This document shows positions 8,191 to 17,498 of a DNA stretch of 64,000 nucleotides, one piece after another. The stretch spans positions 4,464,001 through 4,528,000 of the forward strand of contig NZ_CP073318.1 of assembly GCF_018263855.1 (NCBI RefSeq), read 5' to 3'. Under the pieces are notes generated by a model. The model did not search any database, was not told where the DNA came from, and worked only from the letters and a program-made list of their open reading frames with translations. Source of the DNA: Kutzneria sp. CA-103260 (GTDB lineage: Bacteria; Actinomycetota; Actinomycetes; Mycobacteriales; Pseudonocardiaceae). A program made the translations under genes and the position numbers. The stretch's first letter is position 1. Each line of letters starts with the position of its first letter.

Positions 8191-9123
8191 CTACGGCACC
8201 GGCCTTCCGCGGGCGGCGGTCCAGAGCGCGTACCACTCGACGTTGGTCATGGCCGCGGCTTGGGCCTCGGCGTCCGCGCAGGCCCGGATGCGGTCGGGAT
8301 TGGCGGTGCCGATGACGGGCTCGATCCGGGCCGGGTGGCGCATCAGCCAGCCGAGCACGATGGCCTCGGCGGTGGTGCCCTTGTCCGCGGCCATGGCGTT
8401 GACCAGGTCGTAGGCCGCGTTGTCGGACTCGGAACGCGGGGCGCCGCTGTAGATGCCCTGGGCCAGGGAGCCCCAGGCCTGGATCCGGACGTCGTTGGCG
8501 CGGCAGTACTCGATCGTGCCCTCGGGGAAGCTCAGGCCGCTGCCCTCGGGATGGTTGACCAGCACGCCGGCCTCCAGCCAGTCCCGCCGGTGCAGGCTCA
8601 TCTCCAGCTGGTTGGCGACCAGCGGCTCGTCGAGATGCCGTTGCAGCAAGGACATCTGCGCGGCGGACATGTTGGACACGCCCAGCGAGCCGACCTTGCC
8701 GGCCGCGCGGAGCTCGCCGTACGCCTCGGCGACCTCGGCCGGATCCAGCAGCGGATCGGGGCGGTGCAACAGCAGGATCTCGACCCGCTCCACACCCAGC
8801 CGCGCCAGGCTGGCGTCCACCCGCTCCAGAATCGCGGCCTTGGACAGGTCGTAGTACGCCTGGAGACCGCTTTCACCCAGCCTGATCCCGCACTTGGTCT
8901 GGATCTTCACGCGGTCCCGCAGCCCGGGATCCCGGCGCAGCACCTCGCCGAACACCAGCTCGGCCTTGCCCCGGGTGTAGATGTCGGCGTGGTCGAACCA
9001 CGTCACCCCGATCTCCACCGCCGCGTGCACCGCCCGCTCCGCGTGGTCGATGTCCGCCGCCGCCACCGGCGTGTCGTCCCAGGCGCCGCCCAGCCCCATG
9101 CAGCCGTAGATCATGGTCACCAC
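8191..9123 (-). CDS. Aldo/keto reductase, YdhF-like
   Basis: 310-residue NADP-dependent aldo/keto reductase of the YdhF type. Visible catalytic pattern: WFDHADIY (Asp, Tyr), QTKCGIR (Lys), LLLHRPDPL (His). PVIGTANPDRIRAC is the C-terminal cofactor phosphate segment. The gene is divergent from the first GntR gene, only 82 bp away, so that regulator could act on it. It is the first gene of the AKR-Crp-AKR run. Physiological substrate not predictable. Confidence 0.9.
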   Translation of the reverse strand: MVTMIYGCMGLGGAWDDTPVAAADIDHAERAVHAAVEIGVTWFDHADIYTRGKAELVFGEVLRRDPGLRDRVKIQTKCGIRLGESGLQAYYDLSKAAILERVDASLARLGVERVEILLLHRPDPLLDPAEVAEAYGELRAAGKVGSLGVSNMSAAQMSLLQRHLDEPLVANQLEMSLHRRDWLEAGVLVNHPEGSGLSFPEGTIEYCRANDVRIQAWGSLAQGIYSGAPRSESDNAAYDLVNAMAADKGTTAEAIVLGWLMRHPARIEPVIGTANPDRIRACADAEAQAAAMTNVEWYALWTAARGRPVP

Positions 9124-9205
9124 CCGACTCTAACCACCGCGCGCCTGCTGGAAGGCCCCGGGCGTCGTCGCTATCCTGGAGCGCCCGCAGTTTCCGCCGC
9201 CGACC

Positions 9206-9970
9206 ATGGGGTCCCGAAGCATGAGCGACTCGTCCGCCGTCCTGCCGGGCTACCCGGACCCGCTGTGGATCCAGGCGGTCGCGCTGGTGCGGGGCGAGAT
9301 CGAGCGCGGCGTGCTCAAGCCGGGCATGCGGCTGGCCCCGGAACGCGAGCTCTGCCAGCAGCTCGGCATCAGCCGGGTGACGCTGCGCCGGGCCCTGGGC
9401 CACCTGGTCGAAGAGGGCGTGCTGAGCGCGTCCCGCGGCCGCGGCTGGTACGTCAGCAAGGCGGCGCAACCACGCAAGGAGTGGCCGAACACGCTGGAGT
9501 CGTTCAGCGAGACGGCCGCGCGGATGGGCCTGACGCCCCGGTCGCAGGTGCTGCAGAACCGGGTCGACCCGGCGACCATCGACCAGGCGGAGCGGCTGGG
9601 CATCGCGCCCGGCACGATGCTGTTCACGCTGGAACGGGTCCGGCTGCTCAACGACGTGCCGATCGGGCTGGACCTGACCCGCCTGCCGCTGGGCCTCGTG
9701 GCCGGCATCGGGGAACTCGACTTCGGCGAGCGCTCGCTGTACGCCACGCTGGCCGACGCCGGCGTCGAGCCGGTGCGGGCCGACTCCACCATCGAGGCGA
9801 CCAAGGCCGACGACCGCACCGCCCGCCACCTGGAGGTCGACCCCGGCGAGCCGCTGCTGGTGATGCACCAGCTCGCCCTCGACGCCAACCAGTCGCCGCT
9901 GTTCATGTCGACCATCCGATACGCCGGCGAGCGCTACCGCCTGCGCACCTCGTTCAGCCGCACTAGCTGA
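9206..9970 (+). CDS. GntR-family regulator, HutC/UTRA type (paralogue 1)
   Basis: About 254 residues. N-terminal GntR winged helix (RLAPERELCQQLGISRVTLRRAL) followed by a UTRA ligand-binding domain ending TIRYAGERYRLRTSF. HutC-type members bind a sugar phosphate or similar and release DNA. It is a clear paralogue of the GntR protein at 18544-19299: WPNTLESFSETA, RMGL and TIRYAG are shared in register. An ATG at 9221 (MSDSSAV) is an alternative start with GGGG about 9 bases upstream. Its stop overlaps the convergent dehydrogenase by 8 bp. Likely regulator of the adjoining sugar locus (inference). Confidence 0.9.
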   Translation: MGSRSMSDSSAVLPGYPDPLWIQAVALVRGEIERGVLKPGMRLAPERELCQQLGISRVTLRRALGHLVEEGVLSASRGRGWYVSKAAQPRKEWPNTLESFSETAARMGLTPRSQVLQNRVDPATIDQAERLGIAPGTMLFTLERVRLLNDVPIGLDLTRLPLGLVAGIGELDFGERSLYATLADAGVEPVRADSTIEATKADDRTARHLEVDPGEPLLVMHQLALDANQSPLFMSTIRYAGERYRLRTSFSRTS

Positions 9971-10886
9971 CCAGCACTCCCTTCACGAAGTCCGGGCCGG
10001 CGGCCTCCATCGCTTCGAAGGCCTCGTCGACCTGGTCCAGGGTGTACCGGTGGGTGACCAGCGGGGCGTAGCTGAACCGGCGCTGGGCGATGAGGTCCAG
10101 GGCGGTGACCATGGCGGCCACCGTGCGGGTGCGGTCGGGGCAGAAGCCGTTAACCACGGTGACGCCCTTGTACCAGAGGTCCATGTCCATCTTGGCCTCG
10201 CCGGCGTGGTGGTAGCCGATCACGTTGAGCGTGCCGAAGGGCCGGACCAGGGAGCCGGCGGTGGCCAGGCCCGGGGTGACGCCGGTGGCCTCCAGCACGA
10301 GATCCATGCGGCCATCGCCGAGGTAGCCATCCAGCGCGTCGGGGGCGACGGCGGCGTCGAGGCCGAGTGAGAGCGCTCGCTCACGTCGCGAGGGGTCGGG
10401 GTCGACACCGATGAGCAGGGCCGGGGCGTGCCGCTTGACCAACTGCACGAGGCCGAGGCCCATGAAGCCGAGGCCGACGACGGCGACCCGGAGACCGACC
10501 GCTGATGGGGAGCGGGAAAGCGCTTCCTCCAGCACGGCGACGGGCTCGCCGAGGGCGTGAGCAGGCGAAATGCCCGCCGGGATGGGGAGAACCGCGGTCG
10601 CGTCCATGACCGCCAGCTCGGCGAAGCCCTCGCCGCCCAGACCGGTGACGAGGTCGCCGACGGCCCAGCGGGTGGCCTGAGCGCCGACGGCCGCGACCCG
10701 GCCGGCGATCTCGTGGCCGAGGCGCATCGGCTCGGCGCCGGGATCGTGGCGTCGCCAGGCCGACAGGTCCGAGGTGCAGACGCCGCAAGCCAGCACCTCG
10801 ACCAACACCTGGTCGGCGGCCGGCACCGGATCGGACAGCGAGACCACCTTCGAGGTGCGCGGGCCGACCAGCTGGCTGAGTCTCAT
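9963..10886 (-). CDS. Medium-chain (zinc-type) alcohol/polyol dehydrogenase
   Basis: 307 residues from the ATG at 10886, which has GGAGAC just upstream; a longer frame adds an unlikely N-terminus. GroES-like domain with catalytic zinc ligands CGVCTSD and GHEIAG; Rossmann fold with VVGLGFMGLGLVQL. The four-Cys structural zinc lobe is missing, as in some polyol dehydrogenases and quinone-oxidoreductase-like members. It probably oxidises a sugar or polyol hydroxyl with NAD(P). It is divergent from the ABC importer operon, with an ATACCACTT motif in its 5' region matching the one before the second GntR gene, so it is likely in the same regulon. Confidence 0.88.
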   Translation of the reverse strand: MRLSQLVGPRTSKVVSLSDPVPAADQVLVEVLACGVCTSDLSAWRRHDPGAEPMRLGHEIAGRVAAVGAQATRWAVGDLVTGLGGEGFAELAVMDATAVLPIPAGISPAHALGEPVAVLEEALSRSPSAVGLRVAVVGLGFMGLGLVQLVKRHAPALLIGVDPDPSRRERALSLGLDAAVAPDALDGYLGDGRMDLVLEATGVTPGLATAGSLVRPFGTLNVIGYHHAGEAKMDMDLWYKGVTVVNGFCPDRTRTVAAMVTALDLIAQRRFSYAPLVTHRYTLDQVDEAFEAMEAAGPDFVKGVLVS

Positions 10887-10903
10887 GCTCGTCTCCGGGT
10901 GGT

Positions 10904-10918
10904 TTGAAGTGGTATGCG
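10904..10918 (-). promoter_or_regulatory. Candidate GntR half-site before the dehydrogenase
   Basis: Minus-strand GCATACCACTTCAAA, about 20 bp upstream of the dehydrogenase ATG, shares ATACCACTT with the palindromic site at 18483-18498. Only one half of the palindrome is good, so this is a tentative operator. Confidence 0.45.
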
Positions 10919-11042
10919 GTGGATTGGTGACCTGTCGCACGCCCGAGCGCCGCCAACGATGGTCGCATCACGTTTTCACCGTGTCACTACCAGGGGTCAC
11001 TACTCCGTTCAGCCGCTAGACAGTAGAGTTCCGCCTGGCCAC

Positions 11043-11073
11043 CCTGGTATGCCGTGGTCTGCAACTGGTACGT
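11043..11073 (+). promoter_or_regulatory. Candidate GntR sites before the ABC importer operon
   Basis: Two same-direction half-sites, CTGGTAT (from 11044) and CTGGTAC (from 11065), start 21 bp apart, two helical turns, placing them on one DNA face. They sit about 35-60 bp upstream of the first permease ATG and match the TGGTAT half of the site at 18483-18498. Confidence 0.45.
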
Positions 11074-11103
11074 CGTCCGTCAGGGCGTGAAGGGAGCCGA
11101 GCC

Positions 11104-12078
11104 ATGCGCACCGTGCTCAGGAAGCTCGGCTTCTACCTGCTCACCGCCTGGGTCGCGATCAGCCTGAACTTCCTGATCCCCCGGATCATGCCGGGCGACC
11201 CGGCCTCGCACCTGATCAACCAGTTCCACGGCAAGCTCAGCCCGGCGGCCATCCAGGCGCTGCGCGTCCTGTTCGGACAGCCGGACGCGAGCCTGTGGAC
11301 CCAGTACCTGAACTACTGGCACAGCATCCTGACCGGCGACTTCGGCATCTCCTACGCCTACTACCCGGCCGACGTGGGCACCGTGCTGGGCCAGAGCATG
11401 TACTGGACGCTGGGCCTGATCACCGCGTGCACGGTGCTCGGCTTCGTGATCGGCACCGGCCTGGGCATCCTGGCCGGCTGGAAACGCGGCACCTGGCTGG
11501 ACTCGCTGATACCGGTGACCACGTTCCTGTCGTCCATCCCGTACTTCTGGTTCGCCATCATCATCGTGCTGGTCTTCGCCATCACACTGAACTGGTTCCC
11601 GCTGTCCGGCGGCTACTCGGTGGACACCACCATCGGCTTCTCCGGCGACTTCATCGCCAGCGCCCTGTACTACGCGGTGCTGCCGGCGGCCACCATCGTG
11701 ATCACCTCGGTCGGCGGATGGCTGATCAGCATGCGCAACATGATGGTGACGACGCTGTCCGAGGACTACGTCCGGCTGGCCGAGGCCAAGGGCCTGTCCC
11801 GGCGGCGGATCATGTACAAGTACGCGGCCCGCAACGCGATGCTGCCGTCGCTGTCGGGGTTCGCGATGTCGCTGGGCTTCGTGATCGGCGGCTCGATCGT
11901 CACCGAGGTGGTGTTCAACTACCCGGGCCTGGGCACCACGCTGTTCAAGGCCGCGCAGGCCGCGGACTACCCGCTGATGTCGGCCATCTTTCTGCTGATC
12001 ACCGTGATGGTGCTGGTGGCCAACCTGCTCGCCGACGTCGTCTACGTGTTCCTCGACCCGAGGACGAGGGAGAGCTGA
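11104..12078 (+). CDS. ABC importer permease, DppB type
   Basis: 324-residue inner-membrane permease of the peptide/opine/nickel class (PepT family, DppB-like). About six transmembrane segments; the cytoplasmic loop EAKGLSRRRIMYKYAARNA is the EAA coupling helix that docks on the ATPase. AGGGAG lies 7 bases before the ATG. First gene of a run of overlapping or adjacent genes: permease, permease-ATPase fusion, ATPase, lipoprotein receptor, TIM barrel, epimerase. Several PepT-family importers carry oligosaccharides (for example chitin oligosaccharides in Vibrio), and this neighbourhood favours a sugar cargo. Confidence 0.92.
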   Translation: MRTVLRKLGFYLLTAWVAISLNFLIPRIMPGDPASHLINQFHGKLSPAAIQALRVLFGQPDASLWTQYLNYWHSILTGDFGISYAYYPADVGTVLGQSMYWTLGLITACTVLGFVIGTGLGILAGWKRGTWLDSLIPVTTFLSSIPYFWFAIIIVLVFAITLNWFPLSGGYSVDTTIGFSGDFIASALYYAVLPAATIVITSVGGWLISMRNMMVTTLSEDYVRLAEAKGLSRRRIMYKYAARNAMLPSLSGFAMSLGFVIGGSIVTEVVFNYPGLGTTLFKAAQAADYPLMSAIFLLITVMVLVANLLADVVYVFLDPRTRES

Positions 12079-12080
12079 GC

Positions 12081-14078
12081 ATGGCCGTGCAACCCGCTGT
12101 CCTCGCCGAGACCGAACAGGTGGAACCGGAAGCCGGCCGCCTCTGGGCGCGTGCGCTGCGCAAGCCGCTGACCCTCACCGGCGTGATCATCACCCTGGTC
12201 TTCGTCGTGCTGGCGGTGATCGGGCCGTGGATCGCGCCCTACGACCCGTCCGCGGTCAGCGACGCGGCCACCGCTCCCCCGTCGTTCGCGCACTGGCTGG
12301 GCACCACCCAGAACGGCCAGGACATCCTGTCCCAGATGCTGTTCGGCGCGCAGGCGTCGATAGTCGTCGGCCTCGGCTCGGCGGTGATCACCACCATCCT
12401 GTCGGTGCTGGTCGGCGTGACCGCCGGCTACCTGGGCGGCACCAGCGACGAGCTGCTGTCGTTGCTGGCCAACGTGTTCCTGGTGCTGCCGGGCCTGCCG
12501 CTGACCATCATCCTGGCCGCCTACCTGCCGCACAGCGGGTCGCTGGGCATCATCCTGGTGATCTCCCTGACCGGCTGGGCCTGGGGCGCCCGGGTGCTGC
12601 GGGCGCAGACGTTGTCCTTGCGCAAACGCGACTTCGTGGAGGCGGCGCGGGCCACCGGCGAGCGCACGTCGAAGATCATCCTGCGGGATATCCTGCCCAA
12701 CCAGCTGGCCGTGATCGCCGCGTCCTTCCTGGGCACGGTCACCGCGGCCATCCTCACCCAGGCCAGCCTGGCGTTCCTCGGGCTGACCGACGTCACGCAG
12801 TGGTCGTGGGGCACGATCCTGTACTGGGCGCAGGCCGACAGCGCGCTGCTCACCGGATCCTGGTGGTGGTTCGTCCCGGCCGGACTGGCCATCGCGCTCA
12901 TCGGCACCGCGCTGTCGCTGGTCAACTTCGGCATCGACGAGTTCATCAACCCCCGGCTGCGCCAGGCCGGCATCGCCACGTTGAAGGCGCAGCGGGCGCA
13001 GGTGTCCCGCAAACGCACCAAGCGGGTCAAGCGTGCTCAGGCTCGGCAACCGAGGCCGGCGGGCACGCCGTTCACCGCGGACAGCACGGACGTCATCCTG
13101 GAAGTCCGCAACCTCAAGGTGAACTACGGCGCCGTCACCGCCGTCGACGACGTCTCGTTCACCTTGAGGCGGGGGGAAGTCCTGGGCATCGCCGGCGAGT
13201 CGGGCTCGGGCAAGTCCACATTGGCCTACGCCATCACCCGGCTGCACAAGCCGCCGGCCGAGATCCCGCAGGGCGAGATCCGCTACACCAATCCCGATGG
13301 GTCCACTGTGGACGTGCTTGGGATGGACGACGAGCAGCTGCGGGCCTTCCGCTGGGAGGAGCTGTCCATCGTCTTCCAGTCGGCGATGCACGCGCTCAAC
13401 CCGATCATGCGCATCGGCGAGCAGATCGAGGACGCCCTGGTGGCGCACCGGCCCGGCAGCACCGCGCCGGAACGGGCCGCCCGCGTGGTCGAGCTCCTGG
13501 GCATCGTGGGCATTCCAGCCGACCGGGCCAACTCCTACCCGCACGAGCTGTCCGGCGGCATGCGGCAGCGGGCGATGATCGCGGTCGGGCTGGCGCTCGA
13601 CCCGGAGATCATCGTGATGGACGAGCCGACCACCGCGCTGGACGTGGTGATCCAGCGGCAGATCATCGACAAGATCATGGAGCTGAAGGACCGGCTCGGC
13701 TTCTCGGTCGTGTTCATCACCCACGACCTGTCGCTGCTGATCGAGATGTCCGACACGATCGCCGTGATGTACGGCGGCAGGATCGTGGAGCTGGCCGCGG
13801 CCGAGGACTTCCACCAGCGGCCGCAGCACCCCTACAGCCGGGGCCTGCTGGCGTCGTTCCCCACGCTCAGCGGCCCGAAGCGGGAGCTGTCGGGCATTCC
13901 CGGCTCGCCGCCGGACCTGCGGCGGCTGCCCACGGGATGCGCGTTCCGGCCGCGCTGCCCGGTCGCCTTCGACGCCTGCGCCGAGCAGGAGCCGCCGCTG
14001 TACCAGATCGGCTCCTCGCGGGCGGCCTGCCTGCTCCATTCCGACAACCACGCCGTCAGGATTGGTGAGACCGCATGA
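12081..14078 (+). CDS. Fused ABC permease (DppC type) and ATPase (DppD type)
   Basis: 665 residues in one chain. Residues about 1-305 are a DppC-like permease with six TM segments and an EAA loop (EAARATGERTSKI). A basic linker (KRTKRVKRAQARQPR) then joins a full ATPase: Walker A GESGSGKS, signature LSGGMRQR, Walker B IIVMDEPTTALD, and the C-terminal oligopeptide-ABC tail with GCAFRPRCPVAF, where Cys residues often bind an iron-sulphur centre in DppD/DppF proteins. ATG at 12081 with GGGAG upstream, two bases after the previous stop. Its stop overlaps the next ATPase gene in ATGA. This permease-ATPase fusion is known in actinobacterial PepT-type transporters. Confidence 0.92.
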   Translation: MAVQPAVLAETEQVEPEAGRLWARALRKPLTLTGVIITLVFVVLAVIGPWIAPYDPSAVSDAATAPPSFAHWLGTTQNGQDILSQMLFGAQASIVVGLGSAVITTILSVLVGVTAGYLGGTSDELLSLLANVFLVLPGLPLTIILAAYLPHSGSLGIILVISLTGWAWGARVLRAQTLSLRKRDFVEAARATGERTSKIILRDILPNQLAVIAASFLGTVTAAILTQASLAFLGLTDVTQWSWGTILYWAQADSALLTGSWWWFVPAGLAIALIGTALSLVNFGIDEFINPRLRQAGIATLKAQRAQVSRKRTKRVKRAQARQPRPAGTPFTADSTDVILEVRNLKVNYGAVTAVDDVSFTLRRGEVLGIAGESGSGKSTLAYAITRLHKPPAEIPQGEIRYTNPDGSTVDVLGMDDEQLRAFRWEELSIVFQSAMHALNPIMRIGEQIEDALVAHRPGSTAPERAARVVELLGIVGIPADRANSYPHELSGGMRQRAMIAVGLALDPEIIVMDEPTTALDVVIQRQIIDKIMELKDRLGFSVVFITHDLSLLIEMSDTIAVMYGGRIVELAAAEDFHQRPQHPYSRGLLASFPTLSGPKRELSGIPGSPPDLRRLPTGCAFRPRCPVAFDACAEQEPPLYQIGSSRAACLLHSDNHAVRIGETA

Positions 14079-15094
14079 CCGCACCGGTGTTGGAGGCCGT
14101 CGACGTCACCAAGCACTTCCCGGTGCGCGGCCTGGTCAAGCGCGGCGGCGGCCGGGTGGTGCACGCCGTGGACAACGTGTCGCTGAAGCTGTACGCGGGC
14201 CGGATCACCGCGCTGGTCGGCGAATCCGGCTCGGGAAAGTCCACGCTGGCCCGTCTGCTGGCCCAGCTCTATCCGGTCACCAGCGGCGAGATCCGGCTGC
14301 ACGGCGAGCCGGTGCAGGCCACCCGCGGCAAGGCGTTCCGCGAGCACGTCAGCAAGGTGCAGCTGATCCTCCAGGACCCGTTCGCGTCCTTCAACCCGGT
14401 GGCCTCGATCGCCAGCACACTGCGCCGCGCGGTGTCCATCCACCACGAGGACAAGCACGGCGCCGAGCAGCTGGCGGTGATCGACGACCTGCTCACGCAG
14501 ACGAATCTGGTGCCACCACGGCAGTTCACCGAGAAGTTCCCGCACGAGCTGTCCGGCGGCCAGCTCCAGCGGGTGTCCATCGCCCGGGCGCTCGCGGCCA
14601 GCCCGGACGTGTTCCTGGCCGACGAGCCGGTGTCCAGTCTGGACGTCTCCATCCGGCTGGGCATCCTGAACCTGTTGCGGCGCCTGACCGAGGAGCGTGA
14701 CGTGGCCATGCTCTACGTCACCCACGACATCGCCTCGGCCCGCTACTTCGCTTCGGACACGACGGTGATGTACGCCGGCGAGATCGTCGAGACCGGCCCG
14801 TCCGAGACCGTCACGCAGCAGGCCGCGCACCCCTACACCCAGCTGCTGATCTCCTCGGCCCCGGACCCGTCCCGCACGGATGCCAGGCGGGTCAAGGACA
14901 TCGGGCAGCCGCCGAGCCTGATCACGCCGCCCAGCGGCTGCCGGTTCCATCCCCGCTGCCCGTTCGCTCTTGCTCGCTGCAAGCAGGAGAAGCCGCCGAC
15001 CTTCGAACTCGCCGATGGCCACACCGCGCGGTGTTGGCTGTACGCGGACAATTCTGAGCCCGCCGCTGTGCCAGAAAGGCCCGATGCCTCGTGA
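14075..15094 (+). CDS. ABC importer ATPase, DppF type
   Basis: 339 residues. Walker A GESGSGKS, signature LSGGQLQR, Walker B VFLADEPVSSLD, switch His in YVTHD, and the DppF tail GCRFHPRCPFALARC. It pairs with the ATPase half of the preceding fusion to form the heterodimeric motor. Start overlaps the upstream stop (ATGA) and its own stop overlaps the receptor start (GTGA), so the three are translationally coupled. Confidence 0.93.
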   Translation: MTAPVLEAVDVTKHFPVRGLVKRGGGRVVHAVDNVSLKLYAGRITALVGESGSGKSTLARLLAQLYPVTSGEIRLHGEPVQATRGKAFREHVSKVQLILQDPFASFNPVASIASTLRRAVSIHHEDKHGAEQLAVIDDLLTQTNLVPPRQFTEKFPHELSGGQLQRVSIARALAASPDVFLADEPVSSLDVSIRLGILNLLRRLTEERDVAMLYVTHDIASARYFASDTTVMYAGEIVETGPSETVTQQAAHPYTQLLISSAPDPSRTDARRVKDIGQPPSLITPPSGCRFHPRCPFALARCKQEKPPTFELADGHTARCWLYADNSEPAAVPERPDAS

Positions 15095-16737
15095 CCAGTT
15101 CGGTTCAAATCACCAGAAGGAGCCTGCTGGCGGGAATGCTCGCCACCGCGGGCGGCCTCGCCCTCGCCTCCTGCTCGTCGGGCAGCGGCTCGTCGGCCAA
15201 CGGGCTGACCATCACCGTCGCCGGCCAGTCCGACAACCTCACCCAGGTGTTCAACCCGTTCCTGGAGAACACCGCGCTCGGCGTGACCTACAACGGCAGC
15301 TTCATCTACGAGCCGCTGGTGCAGGTCAACACCGTCGACATCGGCAAGGACATCCCGTGGCTGGCCAAGTCCTGGGAGTGGTCGGACGACAACAAGACGT
15401 TCACGGTCACGTTGCAGGACAACGTGAAATGGCACGACGGCAAGCCGTTCTCGGCCGATGACGTGGTGTTCAGCTACCAGCTGCTGGCCAAGTACCCGGC
15501 GCTGAACCTCCAGGGCGCGCCGGCCGGCGACGTCAGCTCGCCGGCTCCGAACAAGGTCGTTTTCACCTTCAAGGACCCGTCCCAGCAGCTGTTCACGAAC
15601 CTCGTGTCCGTGCCGATCGTGGCCAAGCGGCTGTGGGAGTCGGTCAAGGACCCGACCAGCTACCAGGACCCGAACCCGGTCGGCACCGGCGCGTTCAAGG
15701 TGGGCCAGTTCTCCGCGCAGAGCCTGTTGCTCACCCGCAACGACGACTACTGGCAGACCAAGGCGCAGATCGCGGCGATCCGATTCGTGCCGTACAAGGA
15801 CAACTCCACCATCACCAACGCGATGGTGCAGGGCCAGGCCGACTGGGCCGGAACCTACATCGCCAACGCGGACAAGACGTTCACCTCGAAGAGCTCCAAC
15901 TACCACTTCTGGGCGCCGCGCGCCGGCACCGACGGCCTGATTCCCAACCTGGAGCGCTGGCCGCTCTCGGACGTCGCCGTGCGCAGGGCGATCAGCCTTG
16001 GCGTGAAACGGAAGCAGGTGGCCGCGGCCAGCGGCGAGCAGCCCGCGACCAGCGTCACCGGCCTGCCGCTGCCGGCCTACCAGTCCTCCGTGTCCCCGCA
16101 GTACAAGAACGTGAACCTGGAGGAGGACAAGGCCAAGGCGGAGCAGACGCTACAGGCGGCCGGCTACGTCAAGGCCAGCGACGGCTACTACGCCAAGAGC
16201 GGCAAACGGGTCGAGTTCAGCTGCAGCTTCCCGGCCTCCTACACCGAGATCGCCGCGCGGGTGCAGGTGCTGGTGTCGCAGCTCAAGGACATCGGCATCA
16301 AGCTGAACATCGACACGACCACGGTGGACGACATCAACCCCCGCACGGCCAAGGGGGACTTCGACTCCACCATGGGCTACCCGGTGAGCCCGACGCCGCG
16401 CGGGTTCTCGTTCTACAACGACACCATGAATCCCAACCTGTACTACCCGATCGGGCAGTCCACGCCGTCGTACCAGAACATCGAGCGGTTCCGCGACGAC
16501 CAGGCGGCCGAGCTGTTCAAGCAGTACCCGCTGGCCAACACCGACGAGGCGCGGCAGCAGATCCTGGACAAGATCGAGACGGTGTTCGTGGAGCAGCTGC
16601 CGTGGATCCCCATGTTCTACTGGGGTTCCTACAGCAGCTGGAGCACGGCCAAGGTGACCGGCTTCCCGGACCCGGACCACCCGTACTTCACCGCGGTGCC
16701 GAACGTGGTGGTGGCGCTGAGGCTGAAGCCCGCGTGA
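15091..16737 (+). CDS. Extracellular solute-binding lipoprotein (peptide/oligosaccharide type)
   Basis: 548 residues. The N-terminus has a twin Arg (ITRRSLLAG), a hydrophobic core and lipobox LASC with the lipidated Cys at residue 28, so it is a membrane-anchored, possibly Tat-exported receptor. The body is a family-5 solute-binding protein (WHDGKPFSADDVVFSY; YQDPNPVGTGAFK). It captures the ligand for the upstream importer. Family-5 receptors bind peptides, nickel, opines or oligosaccharides; the downstream amino-sugar enzymes and GH9 suggest an oligosaccharide. GTG start overlaps the preceding stop, and its stop overlaps the next GTG. Confidence 0.92.
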   Translation: MTSSVQITRRSLLAGMLATAGGLALASCSSGSGSSANGLTITVAGQSDNLTQVFNPFLENTALGVTYNGSFIYEPLVQVNTVDIGKDIPWLAKSWEWSDDNKTFTVTLQDNVKWHDGKPFSADDVVFSYQLLAKYPALNLQGAPAGDVSSPAPNKVVFTFKDPSQQLFTNLVSVPIVAKRLWESVKDPTSYQDPNPVGTGAFKVGQFSAQSLLLTRNDDYWQTKAQIAAIRFVPYKDNSTITNAMVQGQADWAGTYIANADKTFTSKSSNYHFWAPRAGTDGLIPNLERWPLSDVAVRRAISLGVKRKQVAAASGEQPATSVTGLPLPAYQSSVSPQYKNVNLEEDKAKAEQTLQAAGYVKASDGYYAKSGKRVEFSCSFPASYTEIAARVQVLVSQLKDIGIKLNIDTTTVDDINPRTAKGDFDSTMGYPVSPTPRGFSFYNDTMNPNLYYPIGQSTPSYQNIERFRDDQAAELFKQYPLANTDEARQQILDKIETVFVEQLPWIPMFYWGSYSSWSTAKVTGFPDPDHPYFTAVPNVVVALRLKPA

Positions 16738-17498
16738 CCGCCGAGCTCGCCGTGATGGCGTACACCGTGCTCGACCAGGCCCGCGCCGATCTCGACGGCA
16801 CGTTCGCCCGGCTGGCCGAGATCGGCTACCGGGGCGTGGAGACCTACGGCCTGGTCGAGCACTTCGGACCGGCGCGCGTGCGGGACGCGCTGGACGCGGC
16901 CGGGCTGGTCGTGACGAGCGCGCACGCGCCGTTCCCGGCCGGCCCGGACGCGGAGTCCATCTTGGACCAGAACCAGGAGCTGGGCGCGGAAGTCCTGGTG
17001 TGGAGCATGGAACGCGAGGAGTTCGACTCGCCCGACGCGATCAAGCGCGGCGTGCAGCGGGTCAACGTGGCCGCCGAGCACGCGTCCACCCGGGGCATGA
17101 CCATCGCGTACCACAACCACTTCGCCGAGTTCGCCCAGTTCTTCGACGGCGTGCAGGCCTACGACCTGCTGTTGGAACTGCTCGACGAGCGGGTGCTGGT
17201 CGAGCTGGACGCCTACTGGGCCGTGCTCGGCGGGGCCGATCCGGCGGAGATCCTCAGCCGGCTCCGCGACCGCGCGCGGTTCATCCACGTCAAGGACGGG
17301 CCGGCGGTCAGCTACGAGGACGATGTGATGGTGCCGATCGGCGAGGGGCGGATCGACTGGCGGGCAACGCTGTCCGCGCCGTCCGGGCTGCGCTGGCACA
17401 TCGTCGAGCTGGAACGGCTGCACATCGACACGTTCGAGGCGCTGCGGCGCAGCTATGACCACCTGGTCGGCAACGGACTCTCGCTGGGGGCGCGATGA
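16734..17498 (+). CDS. Sugar phosphate isomerase/epimerase-like TIM barrel
   Basis: 254 residues from the GTG at 16734 overlapping the receptor stop. AP-endonuclease-2/xylose-isomerase-like barrel: metal-binding residues are plausible in YHNHFAEF, ELDAYW, FIHVKDG and IVELERLH. Such proteins isomerise, epimerise or cleave (keto-)sugars. Position directly after the receptor and 4-bp overlap with the epimerase gene place it in the pathway for the imported sugar. The exact reaction cannot be read from sequence; 3-keto-glycoside processing is one alternative. Confidence 0.88.
   Translation: MTAELAVMAYTVLDQARADLDGTFARLAEIGYRGVETYGLVEHFGPARVRDALDAAGLVVTSAHAPFPAGPDAESILDQNQELGAEVLVWSMEREEFDSPDAIKRGVQRVNVAAEHASTRGMTIAYHNHFAEFAQFFDGVQAYDLLLELLDERVLVELDAYWAVLGGADPAEILSRLRDRARFIHVKDGPAVSYEDDVMVPIGEGRIDWRATLSAPSGLRWHIVELERLHIDTFEALRRSYDHLVGNGLSLGAR

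Noticed and set aside
11295..12080. N-terminal extension of the permease-ATPase frame into the preceding gene
   Set aside because: It overlaps DppB in another frame; ATG at 12081 with GGGAG fits the permease start.
12042..14084. 680-codon minus-strand frame opposite the permease-ATPase fusion
   Set aside because: Composition is His/Arg/Asp/Gly-rich with no motif, whereas the plus strand has full ABC motifs. Long antisense frames are expected at this GC content.
15633..16733. Long in-frame extension ahead of the TIM-barrel gene
   Set aside because: Shadow of the receptor gene; GTG at 16734 in the overlap gives a normal barrel N-terminus. The same applies to extensions ahead of the genes starting at 19302, 34725, 40033 and 56448.
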